From Superficieibacter electus (GTDB lineage: Bacteria; Pseudomonadota; Gammaproteobacteria; Enterobacterales; Enterobacteriaceae): DNA of 64,000 nt. The stretch is taken from contig NZ_PQGD01000010.1 of assembly GCF_002915575.1 (NCBI RefSeq), positions 62,001 to 126,000 of the forward strand. The letters are read 5' to 3'. The notes under the pieces were generated by a model. The model did not search any database and was not told the origin of the DNA. It saw only the letters and a program-made list of their open reading frames with translations. Below are positions 10,261 to 21,867 of the stretch, piece by piece; position 1 is the first letter of the stretch, and each line of letters opens with the position of its first letter. The position numbers and the translations under genes were made by a program.

Positions 10261-11016
10261 ATGACAACTCTTATCACTCTGGAAAAGGTCTCGCTCTCCT
10301 TTGGTCAGCGCCGCGTGCTGTCGGATGTCTCACTGCAATTGAAAAGTGGGAAGATTTTAACGCTGCTGGGCCCGAACGGTGCGGGAAAGTCCACACTGGT
10401 ACGCGTGGTGCTGGGACTGGTAGCACCCGACAGTGGGCTCATCAAGCGAGACGGTAAGCTGCGTATTGGTTATGTTCCGCAAAAGCTCCACCTTGATGCC
10501 ACACTACCGCTGACCGTCAGCCGTTTTATGCGCCTGCGTCCGGGCGCACGTAAAGAGGACATTTTACCTGCGCTTAAGCGTGTGCAGGCAGGACATCTGA
10601 TTGACGCGGCGATGCAAAAATTGTCCGGCGGCGAGACGCAACGCGTATTGTTGGCCCGCGCCCTGCTTAACCGTCCTCAGTTGCTGGTGCTTGATGAACC
10701 CACCCAGGGCGTTGACGTTAACGGCCAGGTCGCGCTTTACGATCTTATCGATCAGCTGCGTCGCGAACTGGATTGTGCCGTGCTGATGGTCTCCCATGAT
10801 TTGCATCTGGTGATGGCCAAGACGGATGAAGTATTGTGTCTCAACCAGCATATCTGTTGCTCGGGAACACCAGAGGTGGTCTCGTTGCATCCGGAATTTA
10901 TATCGATGTTCGGCCAGCGCGGAGCAGAACAGCTCGGTATTTATCGCCATCATCATAATCACCGCCACGATTTACAGGGCCGTATTGTACTGCGCCGGGG
11001 AAATGGACACTCATGA
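10261..11016 (+). CDS. znuC: Zinc ABC transporter, ATPase ZnuC
   Basis: Energises zinc import through ZnuB. 251 residues from the ATG at 10261, which matches the E. coli start MTSLVSLENV; an ATG six codons earlier is less likely. It has Walker [10 protein letters not shown], signature LSGGETQRV, Walker B LLVLDEP and the switch histidine in VSHDLH. The C-terminus is histidine-rich ([10 protein letters not shown]). It overlaps znuB by four bases. Confidence 0.97.
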   Translation: MTTLITLEKVSLSFGQRRVLSDVSLQLKSGKILTLLGPNGAGKSTLVRVVLGLVAPDSGLIKRDGKLRIGYVPQKLHLDATLPLTVSRFMRLRPGARKEDILPALKRVQAGHLIDAAMQKLSGGETQRVLLARALLNRPQLLVLDEPTQGVDVNGQVALYDLIDQLRRELDCAVLMVSHDLHLVMAKTDEVLCLNQHICCSGTPEVVSLHPEFISMFGQRGAEQLGIYRHHHNHRHDLQGRIVLRRGNGHS

Positions 11017-11798
11017 TCGAACTTTTACTTCCCGGCTGGCTGGCCGGGATTATGCTGGCCTGCGCCGCCGGACCGCTTGGCTCTTTTGTTGTCTGGCGGC
11101 GAATGTCTTATTTTGGTGACACGCTGGCGCACGCGTCATTACTGGGCGTGGCATTTGGTTTGCTACTGGACGTAAATCCGTTTTACGCTGTCATTGTGGT
11201 CACACTGCTACTGGCAGCAGGTCTGGTATGGCTGGAGAAGCGTCCGCATCTGGCGGTGGATACGCTACTCGGCATTATGGCTCACAGCGCATTGTCTCTC
11301 GGTCTGGTCGTGGTCAGCCTGATGTCAAATATCCGCGTTGATTTGATGGCGTACCTGTTTGGCGATTTGCTGGCGGTGACGCCGGACGATCTCATTGCTA
11401 TCGCCGCAGGTGTAGCAGTGGTATTAGGTATTTTACTCTGGCAATGGCGTAATTTGCTGTCAATGACCATCAGCCCGGATCTGGCGTTTGTGGATGGCGT
11501 AAAGCTCCAGCGCGTTAAGCTGTTGTTGATGCTGGTGACGGCACTGACCATTGGCGTGGCGATGAAATTCGTAGGGGCGCTTATTATTACGTCGCTGCTG
11601 ATTATTCCGGCTGCCACCGCGCGGCGTTTTGCCCGTACTCCCGAGCAGATGGCCGGGATAGCTGTTGGCGTGGGGATGATTGCAGTTACCGGCGGGCTGA
11701 CCTTTTCCGCCTTTTACGATACACCAGCGGGGCCATCAGTGGTGCTGTGTGCAGCACTTCTGTTCGTGTTCAGTATGATGAAAAAAACGGCGCAGTAA
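11013..11798 (+). CDS. znuB: Zinc ABC transporter, permease ZnuB
   Basis: Inner-membrane channel of the ZnuABC importer. 261 residues, almost wholly hydrophobic, with seven to eight predicted helices and the ABC-3 family motifs [14 protein letters not shown] and [11 protein letters not shown]. It overlaps znuC by ATGA, so the two are co-translated. Confidence 0.97.
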   Translation: MIELLLPGWLAGIMLACAAGPLGSFVVWRRMSYFGDTLAHASLLGVAFGLLLDVNPFYAVIVVTLLLAAGLVWLEKRPHLAVDTLLGIMAHSALSLGLVVVSLMSNIRVDLMAYLFGDLLAVTPDDLIAIAAGVAVVLGILLWQWRNLLSMTISPDLAFVDGVKLQRVKLLLMLVTALTIGVAMKFVGALIITSLLIIPAATARRFARTPEQMAGIAVGVGMIAVTGGLTFSAFYDTPAGPSVVLCAALLFVFSMMKKTAQ

Positions 11799-11811
11799 CC
11801 TTCTCCTCTTC

Positions 11812-11872
11812 CCCGGTGGCGCTACGCTTACCGGGGCGATTACAGGATGGGTTTTGTAGGCCGGATCAGGCG
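11812..11872. repeat. REP/BIME-like palindromic repeat
   Basis: CCCCGGTGGCGCTACGCTTACCGGGG forms a hairpin typical of enterobacterial REP sequences, followed by a second REP-like half GTAGGCCGGATCAGGCG. It lies between the convergent znuB and ruvB stops, a usual place for mRNA-end repeats. Confidence 0.7.
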
Positions 11873-11896
11873 AACATTAACGAGCAATAATTCAAC

Positions 11897-12910
<1,014 letters not shown>

Positions 12911-12915
12911 TTACC

Positions 12916-13527
12916 TCATAGCGCCGCGCGCAGCGCTTCGCGGATCAATGTTTCGCTGCTGGCATCCGGACGAGCAATTTTGCTCACCATCCGGCTGGCT
13001 TCCTGCGGTTTATAACCCAGCGCCACCAGTGCAGCAACCGCTTCCTGCTCTGCATCCTCGGTTGCCGGGCTGGCGGGTGAGGCTAATACCAGATCCGCCG
13101 CCGGGGTAAACAGATCGCCGTGTAGCCCTTTAAAGCGGTCTTTCATTTCCACAATAAGACGCTCAGCGGTTTTTTTACCAATACCCGGAAGTTTGACCAG
13201 CGCTGCCGGGTCTTCACGCTCTACCGCATTGACAAATTGCTGCGCCGACATGCCGGAAAGAATGGCCAGCGCCAGTTTTGGCCCGACACCATTAGTTTTA
13301 ATCAGCTCTTTGAACAGCGTCCGTTCCTGTTTGTTATTAAAGCCATACAGCAACTGAGCGTCCTCACGCACGACAAAATGCGTGAACACAATGGCTTCCT
13401 GCCCGGCGTCCGGCAACTCGTAGAAGCAGGTCATCGGCATATGCACTTCATAGCCGACACCGCCGGTCTCCAGCAGCACTATCGGGGGTTGTTTTTCAAG
13501 AATAATGCCTCTGAGTCTGCCTATCAC
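12916..13527 (-). CDS. ruvA: Holliday junction DNA-binding protein RuvA
   Basis: Tetrameric junction-binding partner of RuvB. 203 residues when read from the GTG at 13527 ([10 protein letters not shown]), which has AGGAG upstream and gives the E. coli length; the open frame extends 15 codons further but without support. It has an OB fold at the N-terminus, helix-hairpin-helix motifs ([12 protein letters not shown] and [12 protein letters not shown]) and the C-terminal RuvB-binding domain. Confidence 0.96.
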   Translation of the reverse strand: MIGRLRGIILEKQPPIVLLETGGVGYEVHMPMTCFYELPDAGQEAIVFTHFVVREDAQLLYGFNNKQERTLFKELIKTNGVGPKLALAILSGMSAQQFVNAVEREDPAALVKLPGIGKKTAERLIVEMKDRFKGLHGDLFTPAADLVLASPASPATEDAEQEAVAALVALGYKPQEASRMVSKIARPDASSETLIREALRAAL

Positions 13528-13581
13528 ATGACGCTCCTGCGTTAAATGGCTCATGATACAAAGAGGTATCATAAAAAAAGG

Positions 13582-13597
13582 CTGGATAGATATCCAG
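13582..13597. promoter_or_regulatory. LexA box of the ruvAB operon
   Basis: CTGGATAGATATCCAG is a near-perfect SOS box (CTG-N10-CAG) 55 bases upstream of the ruvA start and is nearly identical to the known ruvA operator of E. coli. It indicates SOS induction of ruvAB. Confidence 0.9.
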
Positions 13598-13676
13598 CCG
13601 AAAAGCAGTATTTGACGAATTTCATCTCTTAACTCGCGCTAAATCGGTTAGTGCCTGCGGGAAGCGGGTTCTGGCA

Positions 13677-14372
13677 TCAGTTCAGCGGCCCGATTTTTCT
13701 GCGCCCTTTCCGGCTTCGAACGGTGTAGTTGATACAGTCTACCAGGGCTTTATTATGTCCGGAACCAATTGGTACGGATGTCTTGTGGTTACTATGGAGT
13801 CGATAATGGCCGCGTTCAATAAATTCCATTGCTTCCTGCTGGCTTCTGGTCTCAAATAACAGATGATGTGAGTTGTTATAAATACGGTATAACTCCCCCG
13901 CCCCACAGGAGAAAGAAGTACGCCGTTGTTTAAAACGGTACAATAGCATCGTCAACCCAATAAATATCAGGATACCCCACAGGGTAATCAGTGCCGGCAG
14001 ACGGCTTGCATTAAAGAAAATATTTTTACAAGGTTTGCCGATATCTGGATGTTGCGAAACGATATTAACGCACACTTGCGCAGCAGGTTCCTCCCGCTCA
14101 TCTTCGGCGTGGTAGATGTAATCTTTGTTTTGCGCACGCCAGGTGACGTCATAGTCGTAGAGCGCGGAACAGTCTTCTCTTCCCCTGAAATGATTGCAGG
14201 TATCTGTTATGCGTCGCTCAAGGCTGCTGGTGTAATCCACATTAGAGACAACCCCGGTCGTTATCTGTGCATCGCGATAGTACTGGTATTCTGTGAATAC
14301 GGTATAGCCGGTAAACAAGAGTAATAAAACCAAAAGTGTTTTTATCAGAACTTTGACGCTCATGCTGACCAT
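13677..14372 (-). CDS. Membrane protein, DUF3592-like, unknown function
   Basis: 231 residues. A membrane helix at about residues 7-25 is followed by a cysteine-bearing extracytoplasmic region with TGVVSNVDYTSS, then a second helix (about 125-145) and a basic C-terminal part. The two-helix layout with a central beta-rich stretch recalls DUF3592 proteins, but the match is weak. An alternative start is the ATG at 14363. The gene is absent between ruvA and yebB in E. coli, so it is accessory. No function can be assigned. Confidence 0.6.
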   Translation of the reverse strand: MVSMSVKVLIKTLLVLLLLFTGYTVFTEYQYYRDAQITTGVVSNVDYTSSLERRITDTCNHFRGREDCSALYDYDVTWRAQNKDYIYHAEDEREEPAAQVCVNIVSQHPDIGKPCKNIFFNASRLPALITLWGILIFIGLTMLLYRFKQRRTSFSCGAGELYRIYNNSHHLLFETRSQQEAMEFIERGHYRLHSNHKTSVPIGSGHNKALVDCINYTVRSRKGRRKIGPLN

Positions 14373-14578
14373 GCCGCTCCACGGTGATGCCTAAGAAATC
14401 CAGTTTTACATCATTACCCGAATATCTCAACAATGATAGTAAAGATATATTGATATTATAACTGGACGGGTGTAATAGCCAGCGTGCACTGCCAGTCAGG
14501 ACGTTTTCCTCTTTGATGACACAACATGTATGTCACTTCAGTATTCATCCCTCTAAAATTCGCGACCGGAACGTCAGC

Positions 14579-14821
14579 ATGATAAATGATAAAAATATTG
14601 ATATGCCTCTCACCATGAATAAATTCCTGCCGCTCATCTTTTAGATCGCGGCGTTTTTCGACATACTACTAATAACCGTAATTGCTATCATTACCGCTTA
14701 TTTTATCTGCAACAACAGCAATATTGTCCTGACAGAACCGCTGCCCGGGCCATCGCTGCCGTCTTATACCCGAGATTGTAAAATAAGCATGGCAATGATA
14801 CCCAACTCTAATAGCATATAG
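14579..14821 (+). pseudogene. Amber-interrupted ORF for a small membrane protein
   Basis: Read in one frame, 81 codons run from ATG 14579 to TAG 14819-14821 with a single internal TAG at 14642-14644. The part after the stop encodes a strong hydrophobic helix (AAFFDILLITVIAIITAYF) and a proline-rich tail, so the frame looks coding. It may be a decayed gene. The rest of the gap around it (14373-14578 and 14822-15126) is AT-rich and holds nothing else I can support. Confidence 0.35.
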
Positions 14822-15126
14822 CCGAATTAGCTTTTATTACATCGATAAAAAGTAGAGCATACTGAATTTATAGAAAGATTAATTACATAAAAAAACCTGT
14901 ACTCCATTCAAAATCAGGATATTGCAACTTTTGCTTTAACCTTTATTAAAATAATTTTTATATGTATTCACATCAAGAATAAAAAACACCTTAATGATAA
15001 CACTGATCATTAAATGCAAAAAAAGCGCTCTTTGCTAAAGTCAAAATCCTGCGCGCATGTTAATAATGTCCCTGTACTACGCCTAACCAAATAACGGCGT
15101 TATCTCTGAACAAAGGAATGATGAGA

Positions 15127-15714
15127 ATGCTTTGCACCTATCCGGAAAAATTTGAAACTGGCGATATTGTTTTCACACGCATTGGCAATACGTTATTTGC
15201 TCAAATATCAACCGCCTCACGCTGCTGGAGCAATCATGTTGGCCTTATTATCGGGCATAACGGTGAAGATTATCTGGTGGCGGAAAGTCGGGTTCCGCTC
15301 TCAACGATTACCACGCTTTCTCGCTTTATTCACCGCTCTGCCGGGCAACGTTATGCAGTACGCCGGTTACAGGGCGGGCTTACAGAGGCGCAAAAGGCGC
15401 TAATCGTGGAGCAGGTGCCGTCCCGCCTGCACAAGCTTTATCATACTGGTTTTAAATACGAATCATCACGTCAGTTTTGCTCAAAGTTCGTGTTTGATAT
15501 CTATAAAGAAGCCCTGTGTACCCCTGTTGGTGATGTTGAAACCTTTGGGCAACTTTTACGCAGCAATCCTGAAGCAAAACTGGCGTTCTGGAAGTTCTGG
15601 TTCCTGGGGTCAATTCCCTGGGATCGTAAAACCGTGACGCCCGCCAGCCTGTGGCACCATCCGAATCTGGATCTTATCTACAGCAGTCATGCTACAGAGG
15701 CGATTATGCAATAG
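15127..15714 (+). CDS. yebB: YiiX/YebB-like NlpC/P60-type cysteine peptidase homologue
   Basis: 195 residues from the third of three close ATGs; this start aligns with E. coli YebB (MxxxYPxxxExGDIVF) and has AAGGA ten bases upstream. The fold is of the YiiX permuted papain type: the catalytic cysteine is probably in SRQFCSKFV and the histidine in SNHVGLIIG. The biological role is not established. It keeps its E. coli place between ruvA and ruvC. Confidence 0.88.
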   Translation: MLCTYPEKFETGDIVFTRIGNTLFAQISTASRCWSNHVGLIIGHNGEDYLVAESRVPLSTITTLSRFIHRSAGQRYAVRRLQGGLTEAQKALIVEQVPSRLHKLYHTGFKYESSRQFCSKFVFDIYKEALCTPVGDVETFGQLLRSNPEAKLAFWKFWFLGSIPWDRKTVTPASLWHHPNLDLIYSSHATEAIMQ

Positions 15715-15790
15715 TTGCCAGGGAGTTAAGCCGTGTCCCGGAAAGCTATTCAAAACTGTATTTATTATTTCAGTTAATAGTGGGGAAATT

Positions 15791-16570
15791 ATGAAAAAGA
15801 TAACGACCATCATCTCGCTGGTTGCTTCGGCCCTTCTTTTTACAGGATGTCAGCAGAGTGAGGCAAAAAGCCCCAACGCAGGTGTTGCTAAAAGCGATGA
15901 ACATTCTGCGTACCTGGATTGTTATGGTCATCCGATCAAAAAAGTGGTTATTTATAGTGACAGTATCTCAACCCGAAACCATGGTAATGGCGGGTACGAA
16001 GCCAAACTCAAAGCCGCTTTAAATCTGGAGACCGTTTATAATTACGCCATTGGCTCCAGTGGATTATCCACAACGACACCAAACTCTATGGTCGGGCTAA
16101 TTAAACAATACGATAAAATTCCAGCCGATGCCGATTTAATCATTATCTGGCACGGTACTAATGACTGGTACTGGGGAAGTGAACTTGGCCATGAAGGTGA
16201 TACCGCGGTAAACACCTTCTGGGGAGGCATTGGCTATGTGATAACACAGTTACGTAAAAAACTGCCTGACGCACGAATTGTTTGGGGAACCCCGATATAT
16301 CGCTGGCAGGCACCTAATCTGACACCACATACCGGTGAAGCCTATGCGTTACCGAACGCTCTGGGTTATACATTACAGGATTATAATACTGTGCTGGAAA
16401 AGGCCAGTCAGCGCTACGGGTTTAATCTCATTGAATTAGGAAAGTTAACGAATATTCATAAAGAAAATGAAGACCGTTATCTGGAAGATCATGTTCATCC
16501 TGATGCTAAAGGCTATGACATTATTAGTCATGTGTTTGCCAGCGAGATTAAAAAAGTCTGTGGTCTGTAA
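15791..16570 (+). CDS. SGNH/GDSL-hydrolase lipoprotein
   Basis: 259 residues. The signal peptide ends in a lipobox (LLFTGC, Cys20), so it is a predicted lipoprotein. SGNH blocks are visible: YSDSIS (nucleophile serine), GSSG, GTND and the C-terminal DHVHPD with the catalytic Asp and His. Such enzymes are esterases or acetylhydrolases; the substrate cannot be told. The ATG at 15791 is preceded by GGGGAAA. It lies between yebB and ruvC where E. coli has no such gene. Confidence 0.82.
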   Translation: MKKITTIISLVASALLFTGCQQSEAKSPNAGVAKSDEHSAYLDCYGHPIKKVVIYSDSISTRNHGNGGYEAKLKAALNLETVYNYAIGSSGLSTTTPNSMVGLIKQYDKIPADADLIIIWHGTNDWYWGSELGHEGDTAVNTFWGGIGYVITQLRKKLPDARIVWGTPIYRWQAPNLTPHTGEAYALPNALGYTLQDYNTVLEKASQRYGFNLIELGKLTNIHKENEDRYLEDHVHPDAKGYDIISHVFASEIKKVCGL

Positions 16571-16608
16571 CATTAGAATATGTGGGTGACGCTCAAGATG
16601 CAATAATA

Positions 16609-16642
16609 ACACCGTCAGCCAGAAACGATGCTGGCTGCGGTG
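16609..16642. terminator. Strong hairpin between the SGNH gene and ruvC
   Basis: CACCGTCAGCCAG pairs with CTGGCTGCGGTG around loop AAACGATG, followed by AGTTTT on the plus strand. It lies between convergent genes and probably ends the plus-strand unit. Confidence 0.6.
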
Positions 16643-16678
16643 AGTTTTACCACCGGGGAAATGCTCACAGGCACAATT

Positions 16679-17200
16679 CTAGCGTAACCTTCCTCGCGCC
16701 AGATTCAACCGCGACTCGCTCATTTGCATGGCATTCTGGCTGACGTGACAGTGAGTAATGGCAATTGCCAGCGCATCCGCCGCATCCGCCTGCGGATTAG
16801 CAGGAAGCTTCAGCAGGGTACGCACCATGTGCTGTACCTGGCTTTTCTCCGCACTACCAATGCCAACCACCGTCTGTTTAACCTGACGCGCCGCATATTC
16901 AAATACCGGTAGATCCTGATTGACCGCCGCGACGATAGCCACACCGCGCGCCTGCCCCAGCTTAAGCGCGGAATCAGCATTTTTCGCCATAAACACCTGC
17001 TCAATGGCGAAAAAATCAGGCTGGAACTGAGTGATGATTTCCGACACACCTGCGTAGATCAACTTCAGGCGTGACGGTAAATCGTCAACTTTCGTGCGAA
17101 TACATCCACTGCCCAGGTAAGACAGTTGTCTGCCAACCTGGCGGATCACACCGTAGCCGGTGATACGCGAGCCGGGGTCAATACCGAGAATAATCGACAC
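16679..17200 (-). CDS. ruvC: Holliday junction resolvase RuvC
   Basis: Endonuclease that cuts Holliday junctions held by RuvAB. 173 residues, family length. The four acidic residues are visible: Asp in LGIDPGSR, Glu in FAIEQVF, and two Asp in AADALAIA near the C-terminus. It follows yebC on the same strand, the usual enterobacterial order. Confidence 0.97.
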   Translation of the reverse strand: MSIILGIDPGSRITGYGVIRQVGRQLSYLGSGCIRTKVDDLPSRLKLIYAGVSEIITQFQPDFFAIEQVFMAKNADSALKLGQARGVAIVAAVNQDLPVFEYAARQVKQTVVGIGSAEKSQVQHMVRTLLKLPANPQADAADALAIAITHCHVSQNAMQMSESRLNLARGRLR

Positions 17201-17236
17201 GCTATGCCCCCTGCCCGCAGGCGTTTAACAGCGCCA

Positions 17237-17977
17237 TTACAGGGTCGCCGCAACCTCATCAGAGATGTCGCCGTTGTGGTAGACTTCCTGCACGTCGTCA
17301 CAGTCTTCCAGCATGTCGATCAGGCGCAGCAGTTTCGGCGCGGTTTCAGCATCCATGTCAGCTTTGGTTGACGGGATCATGGAGACTTCTGCTTCGTCCG
17401 CTTTGAAACCTGCTGCTTCCAGCGCATCACGTATGGCACCCATCTCTTCCCAGGCGGTATAGACGTCGATAGCGCCATCGTCGAAGGTCACAACGTCTTC
17501 CGCACCGGCTTCAAGCGCCGCTTCCATAAGCGCATCTTCATCACCAGAGGCAAAAGAGATCACCCCTTTTTTGCTGAACAGATACGCCACCGAACCATCC
17601 GTGCCCAGGTTACCGCCGGTTTTGCTGAAGGCATGACGCACTTCGGCAACAGTACGGTTACGGTTATCGGACAGGCATTCTATCATCACCGCCGTGCCGC
17701 CAGGACCGTAACCTTCATAAATGATGGTTTCCATGTTCGCGCCTTCGTCACCACCGACACCGCGTGCGATCGCACGGTTTAAGGTGTCACGCGTCATGTT
17801 ATTGGACAGTGCTTTATCAATGGCCGCACGCAGACGCGGGTTAGAACCCGCATCACCACCGCCCAGACGCGCTGCCGTTACCAGCTCACGAATGATTTTG
17901 GTGAAAATTTTACCGCGCTTGGAATCCTGTGCCGCCTTGCGGTGTTTGGTGTTGGCCCATTTACTATGACCTGCCAT
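17237..17977 (-). CDS. yebC: YebC/PmpR family regulator or translation factor
   Basis: 246 residues from [14 protein letters not shown], the conserved start of the family; a longer frame from 17998 is less likely. YebC proteins were first described as transcription regulators, and recent work links them to easing of ribosome stalling at proline stretches. It has three domains and an acidic C-terminal half. It lies between nudB and ruvC in the aspS-nudB-yebC-ruvC cluster. Confidence 0.95.
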   Translation of the reverse strand: MAGHSKWANTKHRKAAQDSKRGKIFTKIIRELVTAARLGGGDAGSNPRLRAAIDKALSNNMTRDTLNRAIARGVGGDEGANMETIIYEGYGPGGTAVMIECLSDNRNRTVAEVRHAFSKTGGNLGTDGSVAYLFSKKGVISFASGDEDALMEAALEAGAEDVVTFDDGAIDVYTAWEEMGAIRDALEAAGFKADEAEVSMIPSTKADMDAETAPKLLRLIDMLEDCDDVQEVYHNGDISDEVAATL

Positions 17978-18004
17978 AAATATTTCCTCAAAAAGCACGC
18001 CCTT

Positions 18005-18448
18005 TCAGGCAATGTTAATTACAAATTCTTCAATCGCCTGCCGGTTACTCCACGATTTAGTTAACGCGGCCGCAGCAGGTGCATCAAGCCAGCGGTAGGT
18101 CAGATGTTCAGTAAAAACAATCGGCCGCTCATGTGGCAGCGCAAGACAGAACCAGGATTCCGTATTGCGCTCAATACCCGGCGCATAGCGATGACGTAAA
18201 TGACTAAAAATTTCGAACTCCACCGTGCGCTGGCAATCAATTAGGGTCAGTTGCTCAGCAGCAACATCAATGGTGACCTCTTCATGGACTTCACGCGCGG
18301 CGGCTTGCGACGCGGTTTCACCCTCTTCCAGGCTGCCGGTAACCGACTGCCAGAAATCGGGGTCGTCGCGTCGCTGCAACATCAGCACCCGTTTCGTGTC
18401 CTGCGCATAAATTACCACCAGGATGGAAACGGGACGCTTATAGCGCAT
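18005..18448 (-). CDS. nudB: Dihydroneopterin triphosphate diphosphatase NudB
   Basis: Nudix hydrolase that removes pyrophosphate from dihydroneopterin triphosphate in folate synthesis. 147 residues. The Nudix box GSLEEGETASQAAAREVHEEV is complete (about residues 38-58). The start lies one base after the aspS stop and uses GGAG within the aspS end, so translation is probably coupled. The N-terminus is three residues shorter than in E. coli. Confidence 0.95.
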   Translation of the reverse strand: MRYKRPVSILVVIYAQDTKRVLMLQRRDDPDFWQSVTGSLEEGETASQAAAREVHEEVTIDVAAEQLTLIDCQRTVEFEIFSHLRHRYAPGIERNTESWFCLALPHERPIVFTEHLTYRWLDAPAAAALTKSWSNRQAIEEFVINIA

Positions 18449-18449
18449 A

Positions 18450-20228
18450 TTACTTGTTCTCCAGTGACTCTTTTTTGATCACTTCGATACCCAGCTCCGT
18501 TAAAGCAGCCTGGTTGGCGAAGCTTGGGGCTTCGGTCATCAGGCAAGCGGCGGCGGTGGTTTTCGGGAAAGCGATTACGTCACGGATGTTGTCGGTGCCG
18601 GTCAGCAGCATGGTCAGACGATCCAGACCAAAGGCCAGGCCCGCGTGCGGCGGGGTACCGTATTTCAGCGCATCCAGCAGGAAGCCAAATTTTTCGCGCT
18701 GTTCCTGCTCGTTAATGCCAAGAATACCGAACACGGTTTGCTGCATATCGCCACGGTGGATACGCACAGAGCCACCGCCCACTTCATAGCCGTTGATGAC
18801 CATATCGTAAGCGTTCGCGACCGCGTCTTCTGGTGCCGCTTTCAGTTCATCAGCGGTCATGTCTTTCGGCGAGGTGAACGGGTGATGCATCGCGGTCAGG
18901 CCACCTTCGCCGTCGTCTTCAAACATCGGGAAGTCGATAACCCACAGCGGTGCCCATTTGCTTTCGTCCGTCAGGTTCAGATCTTTACCCAGCTTGAGGC
19001 GCAGCGCCCCCAGCGCGTCGGCAACTACTTTTTTATGGTCCGCGCCGAAGAAAATCATGTCGCCATCCTGCGCGCCGGTACGTTCCAGAATCGCTTCAAC
19101 GATGTCTGCATTCAGGAACTTGGCAACCGGGCTGTTGATGCCTTCCAGTCCTTTCGCACGCTCGGTGACTTTAATATACGCCAGGCCTTTCGCGCCATAG
19201 ATTTTGATGAAGTTACCGTAGTCGTCAATCTGTTTACGGCTGAGCGTCGCCCCGCCCGGCACGCGCAGCGCAGCAACGCGGCCTTTGGCATCGTTAGCCG
19301 GACCGGCGAAAACTGCGAATTCGACGTTTTTCAGCAGGTCAGCAACATCCACCAGCTCCATCGGGTTACGCAGATCGGGTTTATCGGAACCGTAACGACG
19401 CTCGGCTTCGGCAAAAGTCATGACAGGGAAATCGCCGAGGTCTACCCCTTTGACGTCCTGCCACAAGCCACGTACCAGCGCTTCCATCACTTCACGCACC
19501 TGCGGCGCAGTCATAAAGGAGGTTTCGACGTCGATCTGGGTGAACTCCGGCTGACGGTCAGCGCGCAGGTCTTCATCTCGGAAGCACTTCACAATCTGAT
19601 AATAGCGATCAAAACCTGACATCATCAGCAGCTGTTTGAACAACTGGGGCGACTGCGGCAGCGCGTAAAACTTCCCTTTGTGCACGCGGGAAGGCACGAG
19701 ATAGTCGCGCGCCCCTTCCGGCGTGGCTTTGGTCAGCATCGGCGTTTCGATGTCGAGGAAGCCGTGGTCATCCATAAAGCGACGCACAAAGCTGGTGATT
19801 TTGGCGCGCGTTTTCAGGCGCTGAGCCATTTCCGGGCGACGTAAATCCAGATAGCGGTACTTCAGACGCGCTTCTTCGGTATTGACGTGATTGGAGTCGA
19901 GCGGCAGTGATTCAGAGCGGTTGATGATAGTCAGGTCGGTGGCAAACACTTCCACTTCACCGGTCGCCATCTCTTTATTGGTGTTTTTCTCGTCACGCGC
20001 ACGCACGGTGCCCGTGATTTGGATGCAGAACTCATTACGCAGTTCAGAGGCCAGCTTAAATGCCTCGTCACGATCGGGATCGAAGAAAACCTGAACGATG
20101 CCTTCACGGTCGCGCATATCAATGAAGATAAGGCTGCCGAGATCACGACGACGGTTGACCCAACCACACAGAGTCACCTGCTGCCCCACGTGGGACAGTC
20201 GTAGCTGTCCGCAATATTCTGTACGCAT
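18450..20228 (-). CDS. aspS: Aspartyl-tRNA synthetase
   Basis: Charges tRNA-Asp. 592 residues with the N-terminal OB anticodon-binding domain (starting [16 protein letters not shown]), class II catalytic domain with motif 2 ([18 protein letters not shown], about 217-234), the bacterial GAD insertion domain (about 290-420), and motif 3 ([13 protein letters not shown] near 530). It is the first gene of the aspS-nudB-yebC-ruvC series. Confidence 0.98.
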   Translation of the reverse strand: MRTEYCGQLRLSHVGQQVTLCGWVNRRRDLGSLIFIDMRDREGIVQVFFDPDRDEAFKLASELRNEFCIQITGTVRARDEKNTNKEMATGEVEVFATDLTIINRSESLPLDSNHVNTEEARLKYRYLDLRRPEMAQRLKTRAKITSFVRRFMDDHGFLDIETPMLTKATPEGARDYLVPSRVHKGKFYALPQSPQLFKQLLMMSGFDRYYQIVKCFRDEDLRADRQPEFTQIDVETSFMTAPQVREVMEALVRGLWQDVKGVDLGDFPVMTFAEAERRYGSDKPDLRNPMELVDVADLLKNVEFAVFAGPANDAKGRVAALRVPGGATLSRKQIDDYGNFIKIYGAKGLAYIKVTERAKGLEGINSPVAKFLNADIVEAILERTGAQDGDMIFFGADHKKVVADALGALRLKLGKDLNLTDESKWAPLWVIDFPMFEDDGEGGLTAMHHPFTSPKDMTADELKAAPEDAVANAYDMVINGYEVGGGSVRIHRGDMQQTVFGILGINEQEQREKFGFLLDALKYGTPPHAGLAFGLDRLTMLLTGTDNIRDVIAFPKTTAAACLMTEAPSFANQAALTELGIEVIKKESLENK

Positions 20229-20482
20229 GAGATATCCCTTAACTTAGCCGCAGGCTGGTTGTCGCCTGCCGTGCAGGCAATACGGTCGCAGCTTGAGCTG
20301 AATGTCACAACTGGATGAAAAAAGGGGGCTATTATACTGGAATTTCTGCCTCGCGATAAGCCCGATACGCACAGGAAGCACGTTTGCTGCGCGGTTATTG
20401 CGTATTCTCACAAAAATTAACAAAATTTGTTGCGCTGGCATCGTAGGATTAACGACTTACATCACACATAACGGGGAAGAAG

Positions 20483-21049
20483 ATGCTTGAATTAAACGCG
20501 AAAAAAACGGCGCTGGTGGTGATTGATTTGCAGGAAGGCATTCTGCCCTTCGCCGGTGGCCCCTATGCGGCTGACCAGGTGGTTGACCGCGCCGCACAGC
20601 TGGCGGCGAAATGCCGCGAGCAGGGTTCCCCGGTGGTGCTGGTGCGCGTCGGCTGGTCCGCTGATTTTGCCGAGGCCCTGAAGCAGCCGGTAGATGCGCA
20701 AACCGGCGGCGGCACTCTGCCGGACAACTGGTGGCAGTATCCCGCGGCGCTGGGCAAACAGAATGGTGATATTGAAGTCACTAAACGCCAGTGGGGCGCG
20801 TTTTATGGCACCGATCTTGAACTGCAACTGCGCCGTCGCGGAATTGAGACTATTATACTTTGTGGTATCTCCACCAAAATCGGTGTGGAATCCACTGCCC
20901 GTAATGCCTGGGAACTGGGCTTTACTCTGGTCGTGGTTGAGGATGCCTGTAGTGCCGCCAGTGCTGAACAGCATCAGGGCAGCATGACGCATATTTTCCC
21001 GCGCATTGGACGAGTGCGCAGCACGGAGGACGTTCTTAACGCGCTATGA
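20483..21049 (+). CDS. yecD: Isochorismatase-family hydrolase YecD
   Basis: 188 residues with the isochorismatase-like fold: an N-terminal [12 protein letters not shown] strand with the conserved Asp, and a Lys in VTKRQWGAF. At the place of the usual nucleophile cysteine the sequence is [10 protein letters not shown], so the cysteine is missing; from memory this is also true of E. coli YecD. The substrate is unknown. The stop overlaps the yecE start (ATGA). Confidence 0.93.
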   Translation: MLELNAKKTALVVIDLQEGILPFAGGPYAADQVVDRAAQLAAKCREQGSPVVLVRVGWSADFAEALKQPVDAQTGGGTLPDNWWQYPAALGKQNGDIEVTKRQWGAFYGTDLELQLRRRGIETIILCGISTKIGVESTARNAWELGFTLVVVEDACSAASAEQHQGSMTHIFPRIGRVRSTEDVLNAL

Positions 21050-21156
21050 TTTACATTGGTCTGCCGCAGTGGTCGCACCCGAAATGGGGGCGGCTGGGCA
21101 TTAACAGCCTTGAGGATTACGCCCGCCACTTTAACTGCGTGACGATGGAATTTTAA
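21046..21156 (+). pseudogene. yecE: 5' fragment of yecE, cut by prophage insertion
   Basis: The first 32 codons ([14 protein letters not shown] to RHFNCV) match the E. coli DUF72 protein YecE; after GTG at about 21139-21141 homology ends and a foreign stop follows four codons later. The rest of yecE is expected beyond the right edge, past the integrase. Confidence 0.9.
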
Positions 21157-21160
21157 AAAT
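21130..21160. other. Left prophage junction in yecE
   Basis: yecE homology stops near CACTTTAACTGCGTG (about 21127-21141). The att core must include or touch these bases; its exact length needs the other junction, which is outside the window. yecE is a known phage insertion site (for example phiP27). Confidence 0.7.
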
Positions 21161-21284
21161 CGACAAATATCGTCCAGGAGCCCCGTTTTTAGCGGTTGGA
21201 CATCTCGGTAATTATGTCTGGTTAGTGAAATTCAGTGAATATCGCTAACCTTTCATGCCCCATATATGCCCCACGCATGCCCCA

Positions 21285-21605
21285 CTACATAACTGGGCAA
21301 TCATCCTCTCTGGTGCGATGGATGAAAAACGTCACGACGCCGATGACGTTAACTTCGTCTAACGCCTCACCTTCTATCGCATCTCCATCATCGGTAATGA
21401 ACGCCTGGCCCAGCAGCTTTGCGAACTGCGAATGACCATGAAACTGGATCAGCACCGTACTGCGCTGCTGGCAGCGTAACGCCCGATTAATAACAGCATA
21501 ACCAGATGATGTCTCAATCACCAGGCTGTTATTGTCAATCTGGCAATATGCCTCCGCCGACATGCGGCGCTCGACGTAATCCTGAGCCGGTGAGGGAAAT
21601 CCCAT
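21285..21605 (-). CDS. UmuD-like S24-family protein lacking the serine region
   Basis: 106 residues from the ATG at 21605 (MGFPSPAQDYVERR), the N-terminus of phage UmuD-like proteins. The later part (LVIETSS, FAKLLGQAFITDDGDAIEG, VIGVVTFFIH) follows the S24 core, including a possible catalytic lysine. The stretch that normally holds the catalytic serine, just after the N-terminus, seems deleted. It may be an inactive subunit. The start overlaps the previous stop (TAATG), and a LexA box lies upstream of the pair. Confidence 0.6.
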   Translation of the reverse strand: MGFPSPAQDYVERRMSAEAYCQIDNNSLVIETSSGYAVINRALRCQQRSTVLIQFHGHSQFAKLLGQAFITDDGDAIEGEALDEVNVIGVVTFFIHRTREDDCPVM

Positions 21606-21844
21606 TAGTGAATCCTCCCCATGTTGCGCAAAATCCAATACCGGTTCTCGCTAAGATCTGGGGTTTTATCAACGAAATCAGGCTGGTAACGTTCAATCCA
21701 TTTATTCGCCTCCGCTTGCGTAAAATGCCAGTTTCTGGCACGCAACTCACGGATAAAATCATCTGATCGCAACCACAGGTACCCTTTCGGGTTTTTCATA
21801 ACGGCAGCACTGAACGCAATGTCAATCTCATATCTACGAGGCAT
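21605..21844 (-). CDS. Small phage protein cotranscribed with the UmuD-like gene
   Basis: 79 residues, starting MPRRYEIDIAFSAAVMKNP. Tryptophan- and arginine-rich; I recall near-identical proteins in enterobacterial prophages next to UmuD-like genes, without a known function. AGGAG lies upstream of the ATG. The LexA box at 21868-21883 is 24 bases upstream, so DNA damage should induce it. Confidence 0.7.
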   Translation of the reverse strand: MPRRYEIDIAFSAAVMKNPKGYLWLRSDDFIRELRARNWHFTQAEANKWIERYQPDFVDKTPDLSENRYWILRNMGRIH

Positions 21845-21867
21845 TATTATTCTCCTCTTTATAATTA

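Noticed and set aside
13527-13572. Upstream ATG start for ruvA
   Set aside because: The GTG at 13527 has AGGAG at proper spacing and gives the family length; the upstream extension runs toward the LexA promoter region.
18645-19619. 324-codon open frame opposite to aspS
   Set aside because: Antisense shadow of a conserved essential gene in GC-rich DNA.
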